This document shows, one piece after another, positions 1 to 8,312 of a stretch of DNA of 64,000 nt (positions are counted from its first letter, which is position 1; every line of letters starts with the position of its first letter). The notes beneath the pieces are model-generated. The model did not search any database. It saw only the letters and a list, made by a program, of their open reading frames with translations, and was not told the DNA's origin. The stretch is from JAFGPL01 sp963781805. GTDB taxonomy: Bacteria; Bacteroidota; Bacteroidia; Bacteroidales; UBA10428. Location of the stretch: assembly GCA_963781805.1 (NCBI GenBank), contig CAWAHF010000004.1:1426001-1490000 (forward strand). Direction: 5' to 3'. The position numbers and the translations under genes were made by a program.

Positions 1-507
1 ACCTTGCTTAATGATATCCAAAAGAACTTTCAGGTTAAAATAGCTGAAAAAAATAAAATTGATGAAATTGAGAGCAAACGAAAAGAAATAATAAACAGAC
101 TCAAAAAGAAAAATAACGCTTTACCGGATTACAAAAAGACAGCTGAACTAATTCAAAAATCGGGAAAAGAGCCCTGGGAAAAGCATTCTCAAACATGTGT
201 ATCCTGTGGGGCATGCACTACCATTTGTCCTACTTGCACTTGTTTTCTGCTAATTGATCGACCCGATTTTGAAAAAGTACGACAGGTTGATGCCTGTCAG
301 TATCCAGGCTTCGAGCGAATTGCTGCCGGAGAAGACCCTCTGAAGAAGAGATCCCTGCGTTTTAGAAACAGGTATTTATGTAAGTATCTGTGGAAACCTG
401 AGAGATTTGACTCTAAAGCCTGTACAGGTTGTGGCAGGTGCATTGATAGTTGTATTGGCAATATCAATAAAAACAAAATATTCATTGAGATGGTAGAAAA
501 TGGTTAA
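1..507 (+). CDS. HydB-like hydrogenase/diaphorase iron-sulfur subunit, C-terminal part (5' end outside window)
   Basis: C-terminal half of an Fe-S electron-transfer subunit resembling the beta subunit (HydB) of archaeal sulfhydrogenases and related diaphorases. Two cysteine groups are visible: CVSCGACTTICPTCTC (nt about 199-246) and a later group containing CTGCGRCIDSC (nt about 420-453). This is the dicluster ferredoxin arrangement of HydB, which should carry two [4Fe-4S] clusters. The frame is open from base 1 and family members are about 330 residues, so roughly half lies upstream; the TTG at position 4 is not the true start. It is followed by the HydG-like flavoprotein and the group 4 hydrogenase genes, so it probably relays electrons between the flavin subunit and the hydrogenase. 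That pairing is inferred from gene order. Confidence 0.75.
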   Translation, partial: TLLNDIQKNFQVKIAEKNKIDEIESKRKEIINRLKKKNNALPDYKKTAELIQKSGKEPWEKHSQTCVSCGACTTICPTCTCFLLIDRPDFEKVRQVDACQYPGFERIAAGEDPLKKRSLRFRNRYLCKYLWKPERFDSKACTGCGRCIDSCIGNINKNKIFIEMVENG

Positions 508-523
508 AGACCTGACTTAATAC

Positions 524-593
524 TTGAAACTTAAAACCTGAAACTTGAAACTTGAAACTTGAAACTTGAAACTTGAAACTTGAAACTTGAAAC
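524..593 (+). repeat. Heptanucleotide tandem repeat (TTGAAAC)10
   Basis: Ten contiguous 7-bp units fill this stretch. Eight are exact TTGAAAC, and units 2 and 3 are TTAAAAC and CTGAAAC. The array begins 17 bp after the stop codon of the HydB-like gene and runs into the start region of the next gene: the TTG at 587 is itself the first codon of the last unit. The same heptamer family, degenerate, recurs near 62184-62311 on the other strand. Confidence 0.95.
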
Positions 594-601
594 TAACTAA
601 A

Positions 602-1429
602 GTGTCCAACACAAATCACAACATATACAAACCCATCAAAGCAAAAGTGGAACATGTCATTCATGAATCACCCATGATAAAATCTTTTGTATTGATTCCT
701 GAACATGAATTTTCCTTTAAAACCGGCGAGTTTATTGAACTTACCCTGAACGGATATGGGGAAGCTCCATTTACTCCATCCTCTTCACCTCTTGAAAAGA
801 AACAGCTTGAAGTCACTGTAATGAAGGCTGGTTATATCACCGAAAAAATTCATGCACTCAATCAGGGAGATGTCGTTGGTATCAGAGGACCCTTCGGTCG
901 CGGATATCCTCTCGAAAAATTTTATGATAAAGAAATTATTATTCTGGGTGGCGGTTGTGGATTTGCTCCTATCCGATCCCTTCTCTATAACCTGATTGCC
1001 ATAAAAGATAAATTCAAAAAAGTTACTCTCTGTTATGGCGCTAAAACACCCGAAGATTGTATTTACAAACCCTTTGTGGATGAACTGAGAAAAGTAGACA
1101 AATTCGAGGTGTTGCGCAGCGTCGATCATGCGGATGAAACCTGGGGAGAAAAAGAAGGTGTGGTAACAGTGCTTCTTGATGATATTAAAATCGATATACC
1201 AAATTCAGTTGCTGTGGTTTGTGGTCCGCCCATCATGATGAAATTCGGTACCTTCAAGCTTCTCGAATTGGGTTATCCTGATGAAGATATTTACCTATCG
1301 ATGGAAAAAAATATGTCGTGCGGACTTGGCAAATGCGGTCATTGCATGATGGGAGAATATTTTGTTTGTAAAGACGGACCTGTTTTTACTTATGCAGAGA
1401 TTAAAGATCAACCGGATATCTGGTTATAA
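602..1429 (+). CDS. HydG-like FAD/NAD(P)-binding oxidoreductase subunit (sulfhydrogenase gamma type)
   Basis: A ferredoxin-NADP reductase-fold protein. An FAD-binding barrel (residues about 10-100, with GPFGRGYPLE) precedes a nucleotide-binding domain with the glycine motif LGGGCGFAPIRSLLYN (about 110-130) and CGPPIMM (about 205). A C-terminal [2Fe-2S] motif follows, with cysteines in MSCGLGKCGHC and again in FVCKDG (about 240-265), as in HydG and dihydroorotate dehydrogenase PyrK. It should exchange electrons with NAD(H) or NADP(H). The in-frame TGA at 581-583 limits the start to TTG 587 (inside the repeat array) or GTG 602. I prefer GTG 602 because family similarity begins only at IYKPIKAK. 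It is likely co-transcribed with the hydrogenase genes downstream. Confidence 0.82.
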   Translation: MSNTNHNIYKPIKAKVEHVIHESPMIKSFVLIPEHEFSFKTGEFIELTLNGYGEAPFTPSSSPLEKKQLEVTVMKAGYITEKIHALNQGDVVGIRGPFGRGYPLEKFYDKEIIILGGGCGFAPIRSLLYNLIAIKDKFKKVTLCYGAKTPEDCIYKPFVDELRKVDKFEVLRSVDHADETWGEKEGVVTVLLDDIKIDIPNSVAVVCGPPIMMKFGTFKLLELGYPDEDIYLSMEKNMSCGLGKCGHCMMGEYFVCKDGPVFTYAEIKDQPDIWL

Positions 1430-1440
1430 AATAACTTAAA

Positions 1441-1911
1441 ATGGGTAAAAAACTGCTCATCGATTTGCTAAAGCTTAGAAAACTGGAAGACATTAAAATT
1501 GATGGTGTCTTCAGAGCAGAAGAACCCTTGTCTGTTTTTAAAACCATCCGGGAACTGGCTACTTTTCAGTTTACATGCAGAAGGTGTGAAAATGCCCCCT
1601 GCATCAATGCCTGTCCGGCCGAAGCTCTTGAAAAGGATGAGAATGGAATTGTAACCAGGGCCGTAAACCTCTGTATCAGATGCAAATCCTGCATTGTTAT
1701 CTGTCCGTTTGGCACCCTGATGGATGATTTGTTTGAGGTAAAAACTTCCGGTTACCGGTTTCTCAATCTGAATGATGAAAATGAAATGCTTGAATTCGCC
1801 AAAGCTTATCCTGATGATGTAGTATCCGTGGTTGATATGGAGGAGAAACCCGAAGAAAAAATATATAAACTCAATGAAAAAATCCTTGTAAAGGAAAATA
1901 TTTGGTTATAA
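1441..1911 (+). CDS. HycB/CooF-like 2x[4Fe-4S] ferredoxin subunit
   Basis: A 156-residue polyferredoxin-type electron-transfer subunit. Cysteines are seen in FTCRRCENAPCINACPAEAL and CIRCKSCIVICPFGTL, enough for two [4Fe-4S] clusters, as in HycB of formate hydrogenlyase or CooF of CO-dependent hydrogenases. The C-terminal third (about residues 110-156) has no cysteines and looks like a docking segment. It lies 11 bp after the HydG-like gene and ends 1 bp before the membrane subunit gene. The likely role is to carry electrons from the flavin module (or ferredoxin) to the hydrogenase small subunit. Confidence 0.8.
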   Translation: MGKKLLIDLLKLRKLEDIKIDGVFRAEEPLSVFKTIRELATFQFTCRRCENAPCINACPAEALEKDENGIVTRAVNLCIRCKSCIVICPFGTLMDDLFEVKTSGYRFLNLNDENEMLEFAKAYPDDVVSVVDMEEKPEEKIYKLNEKILVKENIWL

Positions 1912-1912
1912 A

Positions 1913-2842
1913 ATGGCTAAAGAACTTTTATATTATTTGGTGTATCCCGGTTTTTTATTTATAGCCGTTGCCGGAGCAATCCTATCATGGTACGACCGAA
2001 AGATTACTGCCTGGCTGCAATTCCGTAAGGGACCTCCTTTTTTGCAACCCTTTTATGATTTTCTGAAGTTGCTTCTCGTAAAAGAGACCATCCTTCCGGC
2101 CAAAGGGTCCAAGGTTACCTTCTTGATGGCTCCGGTTATGTCTCTCGCAGGGGCCATGCTTGCCGGGATTCTTATTATGCTTCCTGCCATTAGTCTCAAA
2201 ACAGGTTTTTCCGGAGATATCATTGTTATATTTTATCTGTTAACCATTCCATCCTTAACCTATATTATCGGCGCCCTGGCCTCCGGTAATCCGCTGGCAG
2301 CTGTTGGAGCGTCACGGGAAATGAAACTGATTATCAGTTATGAACTTACATTTCTTCTAATCGTTGCAGGTGTGATTCTTAAAGCCGGATTGAATATCAG
2401 ATTAGCTGATATAATTACCTTGCAGCAAAACGGAGCATTTATTGGCAGCATTTCGGGAGTTTTACTTTTTATTGCTGCCATTCTTACCCTACAGGCAAAA
2501 CTCGGTCTGGTTCCATTTGATATGGCAGAAGCCGAAACTGAAATTACGCACGGTTCTTTTATCGAATATTCCGGTTCTGCTTATGCGCTTATAAAACTTA
2601 CAAAATACATCATGCTTTTTATTCTGCCGGTATTTCTCTGTACAATTTTACTGGGAGGCTTCCGGTTGGATGGTATTCATATACTCTGGTCTGTTTTAAA
2701 AGTCCTTGGAATCGTATTACTGCTGACAATTATCAGGAATACAAATCCCAGGGTAAAAATCGATCAGGCGATGAGGTTTTTCTTTGTATGGATGAACCTC
2801 ATTGTAATAATTGCTATCGTACTGATATTAATTGGATTATAA
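1913..2842 (+). CDS. NuoH/HycD-like membrane subunit of group 4 hydrogenase
   Basis: A 309-residue integral membrane protein with about eight hydrophobic helices, homologous to NuoH, HycD and MbhM. The diagnostic acidic motif PFDMAEAETEITHGSFIEYS (about residues 200-220) is intact. In complex I this loop lies at the quinone/proton-coupling junction, and in hydrogenases it couples the hydrophilic arm to the pump. Its stop precedes the NuoB-like gene, which has to start inside or just after this gene. The subunit is expected to anchor the catalytic arm to the Mrp-type module encoded downstream. Confidence 0.9.
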   Translation: MAKELLYYLVYPGFLFIAVAGAILSWYDRKITAWLQFRKGPPFLQPFYDFLKLLLVKETILPAKGSKVTFLMAPVMSLAGAMLAGILIMLPAISLKTGFSGDIIVIFYLLTIPSLTYIIGALASGNPLAAVGASREMKLIISYELTFLLIVAGVILKAGLNIRLADIITLQQNGAFIGSISGVLLFIAAILTLQAKLGLVPFDMAEAETEITHGSFIEYSGSAYALIKLTKYIMLFILPVFLCTILLGGFRLDGIHILWSVLKVLGIVLLLTIIRNTNPRVKIDQAMRFFFVWMNLIVIIAIVLILIGL

Positions 2843-2853
2843 ATTTTACAGCA

Positions 2854-3288
2854 TTGGGTTTTAAAGAATTTTGTTTTAAAAAGTCTCTCTGGGTGTTCCA
2901 TTTCGGCGGAGCTTCCTGCAATAATTGCGACATTGAGATACTTGATTGCCTGACACCAAGATACGATATTGAAAGGTTTGGTATGCTCCTGGTCGGCAGC
3001 ATCAGACATGCAGATGTATTGCTGGTAAATGGTTCCATCAATAAAAAGGACAAACCCAGACTGGAAGAGATTTACAGACAGGCGCCAAAACCAATCCTGG
3101 TGGTGGCCATTGGAGCATGTGGATGTACGGGAGGTATATTTGCCGAAGGGAATACTTTTGCCGGTCCGGTGGATAAAATCATTCCGGTGGATGCATACAT
3201 TCCGGGTTGTCCGCCTAAACCGGAAGCTATCCTTGCGGGAATAGTCAAGTTGTTGAATAAGAAACCGGAAAAAGAAAAAACAGCATAA
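2854..3288 (+). CDS. NuoB-like [NiFe]-hydrogenase small subunit (group 4)
   Basis: Small subunit carrying the proximal [4Fe-4S] cluster. Ligand motifs are GASCNNCDIEILD near the N-terminus, GACGCTGGIF mid-protein and PGCPPKPE near the C-terminus, as in NuoB, HycG, EchC and MbhJ. The longest frame opens at ATG 2788, but that lies within the coding sequence of the membrane subunit and adds 22 unconserved residues. TTG 2854, 12 bp after the upstream stop, gives an N-terminus like the family (GFKEFCFKKSLWVFHF). Residues before KKSLW are uncertain. It pairs with the large subunit at 3821-5008. Confidence 0.88.
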   Translation: MGFKEFCFKKSLWVFHFGGASCNNCDIEILDCLTPRYDIERFGMLLVGSIRHADVLLVNGSINKKDKPRLEEIYRQAPKPILVVAIGACGCTGGIFAEGNTFAGPVDKIIPVDAYIPGCPPKPEAILAGIVKLLNKKPEKEKTA

Positions 3289-3297
3289 TACGAACCA

Positions 3298-3729
3298 ATG
3301 ACAGAACTTGCTGAAATAAAAGAATTGACAAAGAACTTCGAGAAGAGTATTATGAGTATTGAAGTTAAAACTCCTGTCAGGGGAACTGTAACGATAATAC
3401 CGGACAAGTTGGTTAAAATTGCTGATTTTCTATATCGCCAACTGGAACTCAGATTTATCATTGCATCGGCCTTTGAAACTAAACAAGGAGTTGAAATACT
3501 TTATCATTTCAGTAACGATTCCAGCGGACTGGTCCTAAACCTTCATGTGATTTTGTCGAAGAAAAAACCTGAAATAGAATCACTCACAGGGATTTTTGAA
3601 GCATCAAACTGGATAGAAAGGGAAATGCATGAACTGTTTGGGATAAACTTTCTGAATCATCCGAATCTTGAAAAGCTGATTTCGGAAGGCAATTGGGCAG
3701 AGGGGGTGTATCCGTACAGGAAGGAGTAG
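3298..3729 (+). CDS. NuoC-like (30 kDa-type) subunit of group 4 hydrogenase
   Basis: A 143-residue hydrophilic protein like the NuoC / HycE N-terminal domain / MbhK. The family signature near the C-terminus is recognisable as EASNWIEREMHELFGINFLNHPNLEKL, read in pieces at about residues 100-130. It has no cofactor ligands and serves as a structural connector in the catalytic arm. In formate hydrogenlyase this domain is fused to the large subunit; here it is separate, as in Mbh. It follows the small subunit by 9 bp. Confidence 0.85.
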   Translation: MTELAEIKELTKNFEKSIMSIEVKTPVRGTVTIIPDKLVKIADFLYRQLELRFIIASAFETKQGVEILYHFSNDSSGLVLNLHVILSKKKPEIESLTGIFEASNWIEREMHELFGINFLNHPNLEKLISEGNWAEGVYPYRKE

Positions 3730-3747
3730 GCAGTTGCAGTTGCAGTA
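3730..3747 (+). repeat. Three GCAGTT/GCAGTA hexamers in an intra-operon gap
   Basis: Directly after the TAG stop of the NuoC-like gene come GCAGTT, GCAGTT and GCAGTA in tandem. They sit in a 91-bp AT-rich gap that breaks an otherwise tightly packed operon. A related hexamer array lies at 62364-62399, also just 3' of a gene. Confidence 0.7.
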
Positions 3748-3820
3748 GAAAAAATTGATGATTTGAGAATAAATACAAAAATATAACAAACAAAAAAAAT
3801 CAAACTCAGAACTTAAACTA

Positions 3821-5008
3821 ATGAGCAAAATAATTCCCATAGGACCTTATCACCCGCTTCAGGAGGAACCTGAACTCTTTAAGCTGTATTGCGAAGGAGA
3901 GATTGTGAAGGATGTAAAATGGGAAACAGGCTATAATCACCGGGGAATTGAAAAACTGAGCGAATCGAAAACTTTCGATCAGGTTTTCTTCCTGGTGGAA
4001 AGAATATGCGGGATATGCTCTACCTCCCACCCTTTTGCGTTTGCCAATTGTATGGAAGAAATCGGAAATATTGAAATACCTAATCGCGCCAAATACATCC
4101 GTTCTATTATCGGAGAACTCGAAAGACTTCACAGCCATTTGTTATGGGTAGGTCTTGCAGGTCATTTTCTGGGATACAATACCGTCTTTATGTGGGCATG
4201 GAAATACCGCGAACCAGTGCTGGATCTCTTTGAACTGATTACTGGAAACCGAAACAGCTACGCCATGTTTAAAATTGGCGGGGTAAGAAGAGATATTGAA
4301 AACAGCAAAATTGACAAAATAACTGAAATACTTGACCTGATTAAGAAAAAAACTGATATGCTGGTGGGCGCTGTTATGGACGATCCGGTGATTCATGCAC
4401 GCACCAAAGGAGTGGGGATTCTAACAAAAGAAGATATTATTAACTATGGCGCCGTAGGCCCAACTGCAAGGGCATCTGGTGTTGATATTGATGTCAGACG
4501 GGATGATCCTTACGCAGCTTATCCATTGGTAAACTGGAAAGTAATTACTGCTACAGCAGGAGATGTATTTGCCAAAGTGCAGGTAAGACTGCTCGAGATG
4601 TATGAATCCATTTCGATCATCGAGCAGTGCCTTGAAGGATTGAAAAAGGAAAAGGAAGGCGAAACAGAAGTTAAGATAAAAGCCATTCCCGAAGGGATGG
4701 GTACAGGACATGCCGAGGCTCCCAGGGGTGAAGTTTTCCATTTTGTTAAAACCAATGGTTCCAACTACCCTGAAAGACACAAAATCAGGGCCCCCAGTTA
4801 TGTAAATATTGCAACTTTTAAAAAATCGTGCATCGGGCAAACAATATCCGATGCAACCATCTCGCTGGCTGCCGTGGATCCATGTTATTGTTGCACCGAA
4901 AGGCTAGCTGCGGTTTATGACGGCCAAACAGGTAACAGACTTTTTGGAGGTGAAGAACTGGTAACTCATTCGCAAGAGAAAACAAATGAGATAAGAAAAC
5001 ACTATTGA
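3821..5008 (+). CDS. Group 4 [NiFe]-hydrogenase large (catalytic) subunit, NuoD-like
   Basis: A 395-residue catalytic subunit. Both nickel-ligand pairs are present: RICGICSTSHPFAF (about residue 65, CxxC) and DPCYCCTER (about residue 353, CxxC). This separates a real hydrogenase from NuoD or Mbx-type homologues that have lost these cysteines. About 37 residues follow TER, consistent with a C-terminal extension removed after metal insertion; a maturation protease is encoded at the operon end. The extra Cys inside the second pair (C-Y-C-C) is noteworthy. Expected activity is proton reduction/H2 oxidation at the membrane, coupled to ion transport. Confidence 0.92.
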   Translation: MSKIIPIGPYHPLQEEPELFKLYCEGEIVKDVKWETGYNHRGIEKLSESKTFDQVFFLVERICGICSTSHPFAFANCMEEIGNIEIPNRAKYIRSIIGELERLHSHLLWVGLAGHFLGYNTVFMWAWKYREPVLDLFELITGNRNSYAMFKIGGVRRDIENSKIDKITEILDLIKKKTDMLVGAVMDDPVIHARTKGVGILTKEDIINYGAVGPTARASGVDIDVRRDDPYAAYPLVNWKVITATAGDVFAKVQVRLLEMYESISIIEQCLEGLKKEKEGETEVKIKAIPEGMGTGHAEAPRGEVFHFVKTNGSNYPERHKIRAPSYVNIATFKKSCIGQTISDATISLAAVDPCYCCTERLAAVYDGQTGNRLFGGEELVTHSQEKTNEIRKHY

Positions 5009-5010
5009 AA

Positions 5011-6906
5011 ATGACAGCAAATTTTTTAAATATTCAACTAAACTCACTGATTCTGATTGCAGGTGTTTTACCTCTTGCTGCCGGATTGCTGTTTCTTTTC
5101 ATTCCCGATAAACTCAGGTTAGTTAAAGGATTATTGTCTCTTGTGATTGCTACGGTTGTCTTATATGCCTCATACGTTTTGTTTAAATTAATGACCCAGC
5201 CAACCCATTCAAATCTGTTGGAGTTAATGATACCTTGGTCAGTAGGATCAGGTGGATTCCTTGGTAACACTTTTTCGTATTTCTCATTATATTTAGATAG
5301 TCTCTCGGGTCTGGTGCTGTTATTCATTTCCATATTTTCCTTTCTGATATTGATTTATGCGCTGGCATATACCAAAAATTTCAGAAGACTTCCCCAGTTT
5401 TTCTCACTCATCCTGCTAACGCTTGGCGCTTCAGTAATGGCAGTATTGTCTGATAACATGATTCTTTTTATTGCCTTCTGGGGATTTCTTGGAATTACAC
5501 TCTATAAACTCATTAGTCCTAATGATGAAGTTAGTTCTGCTGCAGCAAAGAAAACATTAATCCTTGTCGGAGCTTCGGATGGTTTAATGATTTTGGGAAT
5601 GGCTATCATTTGGAAGATATCAGGTAAGCTCAATATGTCATTAATGGATATACCCACCGATAATCCACTCGCCATCACAGCTTTTATTTGTCTTGCAATA
5701 GGCGCTTTTACCAAAGCAGGGGCATTCCCGTTTCACACATGGATACCGGATTATACCGAATCGGCTCCAGCGCCTGCATCGGCATACCTCCCGGCATCGC
5801 TGGATAAACTCCTGGGTATCTATTTTCTCTCCAGATTATGTAATGAAATATTCCTGTTAAATGAATGGCTCAGGTTAATCATTCTTATTCTGGGAGTTAC
5901 AACAATCATAATTGCCGTTATGATGGCATTGATACAGCACAATTACAAAAAGCTACTGGGATATCACGCTGTGTCTCAGGTTGGTTATATGGTAACTGGT
6001 ATTGGTCTTGGATCGATACTTGGAATTGTCGGTGGATTATTTCATATGATTAACAATGCATTATACAAAAGCGGATTATTTCTCGTTGCCGGAAGCATTA
6101 AAAAACAAACCGGACACGATAATCTTGATAAGCTGGGCGGTTTGAGCAGTCAAATGCCCATTACGTTTTTTGCTGCCCTGATTTTTGCACTTTCAATTTC
6201 AGGAATACCCCCATTGAACGGATTTGCATCTAAATGGCTGATTTATCAGGGGATTATTGATTTTGGACATGGAGCTGAAATAGCAAACAAATTATGGATT
6301 GTCTGGCTGGCGCTGGCTGTAATAGGATCGGCGCTTACCCTGGCAAGTTTTATCAAATTCATTTCGGGTGTTTTTCTGGGAAGACAAAAGACGGAATTGA
6401 AAAAAGTAAGGGAGGTAAGCTGGCTGATGTGGTTGCCACAATTATTACTGGCTATTACCTGCATCGTATTTGGAGTATTCGCTTCCCGTTGGGTGATACC
6501 GGGATTATTCTCACCCATTGTTGGTGAAATAAAATTTACCGGAATATGGGATTCTTCTGCAATATCCTTGTTGATACTGATTTCAATCATTCTGGGACTT
6601 CTTGTATATTTAGTCTTTTCTGTTTCAAGATTTCGGACAGATGACAGCTTTTTAGGCGGAGAAACAAAAAGAGAAGAAGCAGGATTTCCATCCACAGAAT
6701 TTTATGAAACAATCAAAAATTTCAAATTATTTAATCCCATCTATAAAGCTGCTGAAAAGAAATGGTTCGATATCTATGAAGTGTCAAAAAATATCGTACT
6801 GAAAATCAGTCATGTATTAAGCGCTGCTCATAATGGAATTTTATCAAACCTGGCATTCTGGGTTCTCGCAGGTCTGATTTTTATGTTTATTTTCTTATTG
6901 CTGTAA
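5011..6906 (+). CDS. NuoL/MrpA-N-terminal-like antiporter subunit
   Basis: About 630 residues, many transmembrane helices, Proton_antipo_M family. Lysines in TKAGAFPFHTWIPDY and SLDKLLG and the histidine-containing segment GGLFHMINNALYKSG match NuoL/MrpA/HyfB-type proteins. A long C-terminal extension ends in a hydrophobic helix. The TM5 glutamate that NuoL carries after tryptophan (WEG) appears as glycine here (AFWGFLGITLYK), so the canonical ion path may be altered. ATG 5011 is preferred; the large subunit's TGA ends at 5008. With the next gene it reconstitutes a split MrpA. Confidence 0.88.
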   Translation: MTANFLNIQLNSLILIAGVLPLAAGLLFLFIPDKLRLVKGLLSLVIATVVLYASYVLFKLMTQPTHSNLLELMIPWSVGSGGFLGNTFSYFSLYLDSLSGLVLLFISIFSFLILIYALAYTKNFRRLPQFFSLILLTLGASVMAVLSDNMILFIAFWGFLGITLYKLISPNDEVSSAAAKKTLILVGASDGLMILGMAIIWKISGKLNMSLMDIPTDNPLAITAFICLAIGAFTKAGAFPFHTWIPDYTESAPAPASAYLPASLDKLLGIYFLSRLCNEIFLLNEWLRLIILILGVTTIIIAVMMALIQHNYKKLLGYHAVSQVGYMVTGIGLGSILGIVGGLFHMINNALYKSGLFLVAGSIKKQTGHDNLDKLGGLSSQMPITFFAALIFALSISGIPPLNGFASKWLIYQGIIDFGHGAEIANKLWIVWLALAVIGSALTLASFIKFISGVFLGRQKTELKKVREVSWLMWLPQLLLAITCIVFGVFASRWVIPGLFSPIVGEIKFTGIWDSSAISLLILISIILGLLVYLVFSVSRFRTDDSFLGGETKREEAGFPSTEFYETIKNFKLFNPIYKAAEKKWFDIYEVSKNIVLKISHVLSAAHNGILSNLAFWVLAGLIFMFIFLLL

Positions 6907-6920
6907 TAACACGCTAAGCT

Positions 6921-7493
6921 ATGGAACTGACCTTGTCAATATTGCTTATATTTATGATTATCGGAGCCGTTTATGCGCTCTTTGCCAAAGATCTTCTGTC
7001 GGCTTTAATTGCATGCGGTATTGTGGGATATGGCCTGGTAATATGTTTCTTGTTGCTGAAGGCCCCTGATCTGGCTATTGTTCAAATAGTCGTTGAATCC
7101 ATAACCCTGATAATTATGGTTGCCATTATCCTTAACAGTACAAGAGAGGATTTAAAAGAAACCATCGTTATCAAAGAAAAAGGGATCTCATTTATCAATG
7201 CAAAATATGTATTTAATGTATTGACAGTTACTGTACTTACGTTGTTTTTTCTGTTCTTGTTCCATCAGGCTATCGATAAACTTGAACCGTTGGGTCAGCA
7301 TGTCACCCGAATGGCTACCGGTTACATGGAAAATGCAGCAGAAAAAACCGGCAGCGCCAACCTAGTGACAGGAATTGTATTTGATTTCAGGGGATACGAT
7401 ACTCTTGGCGAAGCCACAATTCTTTTCACAGCAGTAATTGGCGTGCTGACAATCTTACGGATTAAAGGGAGAAAAGAAGCAAAAGAAAATTAA
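6921..7493 (+). CDS. MrpA C-terminal / MbhD-MbhE-like membrane subunit
   Basis: 190 residues in two parts. Residues 1-75 are a DUF4040-type three-helix segment (KAPDLAIVQIVVESITL, typical of the MrpA C-terminal region and MbhD). After a loop comes a second part with helices around 97-115 and 160-180, ending FRGYDTLGEATILFTAVIGV, typical of MbhE and the very C-terminus of MrpA. In Pyrococcus Mbh these are two genes and in Mrp antiporters they are part of MrpA. It lies 14 bp after the NuoL-like gene. Confidence 0.85.
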   Translation: MELTLSILLIFMIIGAVYALFAKDLLSALIACGIVGYGLVICFLLLKAPDLAIVQIVVESITLIIMVAIILNSTREDLKETIVIKEKGISFINAKYVFNVLTVTVLTLFFLFLFHQAIDKLEPLGQHVTRMATGYMENAAEKTGSANLVTGIVFDFRGYDTLGEATILFTAVIGVLTILRIKGRKEAKEN

Positions 7494-7542
7494 AGGCTTT
7501 GATCTAAAAAATAAAAATGAATTGATATTTAAATAGTTATAA

Positions 7543-7971
7543 ATGTCGACAATAGTTAAAAAAGTAACGCAATTGATTTCGGGAATAATATTTCTCTTTG
7601 GAATTTATATAATTACACATGGACATCTCACTCCCGGAGGAGGATTTGCAGGTGGGGTAATATTAGCCGGCGCTTTTATTCTGATTGTCTTATCTTATGG
7701 CAACAATGTGCTTAAACTCAAAACAGAAGAAGAAGGTTCATCGCTTATTGAAAGCCTTGCCATACTTGCATTTATATTGATGGCCAGCATTGCCTTTTTT
7801 TTGGGAACGAAAGTATTTTTCAATAACTTTTTACCCAAAGGACATGTGGGAGAATTAATCAGTGCGGGTGTCATTCCTCTTTATAACATAGCTGTAGGGA
7901 TTGAAGTTGCTGCTGCTTTGTTTACCATATTTCTGGCCCTTGTAATCTATAAAGAAGAAATAACAAAATGA
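7543..7971 (+). CDS. mrpB: MrpB/MnhB-like membrane subunit
   Basis: 142 residues, four transmembrane helices. The family motif GHLTPGGGFAGGVILAGAF lies at about residues 26-45, as in MrpB/MnhB and MbhF, and the C-terminal half contains VIPLYNIAVGIEVAAALF. A 49-bp gap separates it from the MrpA-C-like gene, the second largest inside the operon. Its last codons overlap the start of mrpC by 4 bp (ATGA), suggesting translational coupling. Confidence 0.9.
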   Translation: MSTIVKKVTQLISGIIFLFGIYIITHGHLTPGGGFAGGVILAGAFILIVLSYGNNVLKLKTEEEGSSLIESLAILAFILMASIAFFLGTKVFFNNFLPKGHVGELISAGVIPLYNIAVGIEVAAALFTIFLALVIYKEEITK

Positions 7972-8309
7972 TAGTTTATATACTTTGTTTTATATTATTC
8001 CTGGTCGGCCTGTTTGGAATCCTGACAAGCCACAATATCATTAAGATTGTAATAGGACTTTCATTCATGGAGTTTAGCGTATACCTGTTCCTGGTATTAA
8101 TAGGGTACATTAGTAATGGTGAAGCCCCGATTCTCATTAAAAACATGCCAACTGCAACAACTTTTGTAGATCCCCTGCCGCAAGCTATGGTGTTAACGGC
8201 AATTGTTATCGGTCTGGCTACCAATGCTATGCTCATGGCAATTGCAATTAGGATATACAAGAAATTCAACACGTTTGATATACGAAAAATAACAAGTTTA
8301 AAAGGATAA
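7968..8309 (+). CDS. mrpC: MrpC/NuoK-like membrane subunit
   Basis: 113 residues, three helices, homologous to MrpC, MbhG and NuoK. It has the NuoK-type start (GLFGILTSHNIIKIVIGLSF) and the family segment DPLPQAMVLTAIVIGLATNA near residue 70-90. The start ATG overlaps the mrpB stop and the gene ends 3 bp before mrpD. Confidence 0.9.
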   Translation: MIVYILCFILFLVGLFGILTSHNIIKIVIGLSFMEFSVYLFLVLIGYISNGEAPILIKNMPTATTFVDPLPQAMVLTAIVIGLATNAMLMAIAIRIYKKFNTFDIRKITSLKG

Positions 8310-8312
8310 GTT

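Noticed and set aside
524..593. CRISPR array
   Set aside because: Seven-bp direct repeats without spacers and no cas genes; a simple tandem repeat.
2788..2853. Upstream ATG start for the NuoB-like subunit
   Set aside because: It lies inside the NuoH-like coding sequence and the added 22 residues show no family similarity; TTG 2854 fits better.
3821..5008. Complex I NuoD or Mbx-type (non-hydrogenase) subunit
   Set aside because: Both nickel-binding CxxC pairs and a maturation protease are present, so a true [NiFe]-hydrogenase is favoured.
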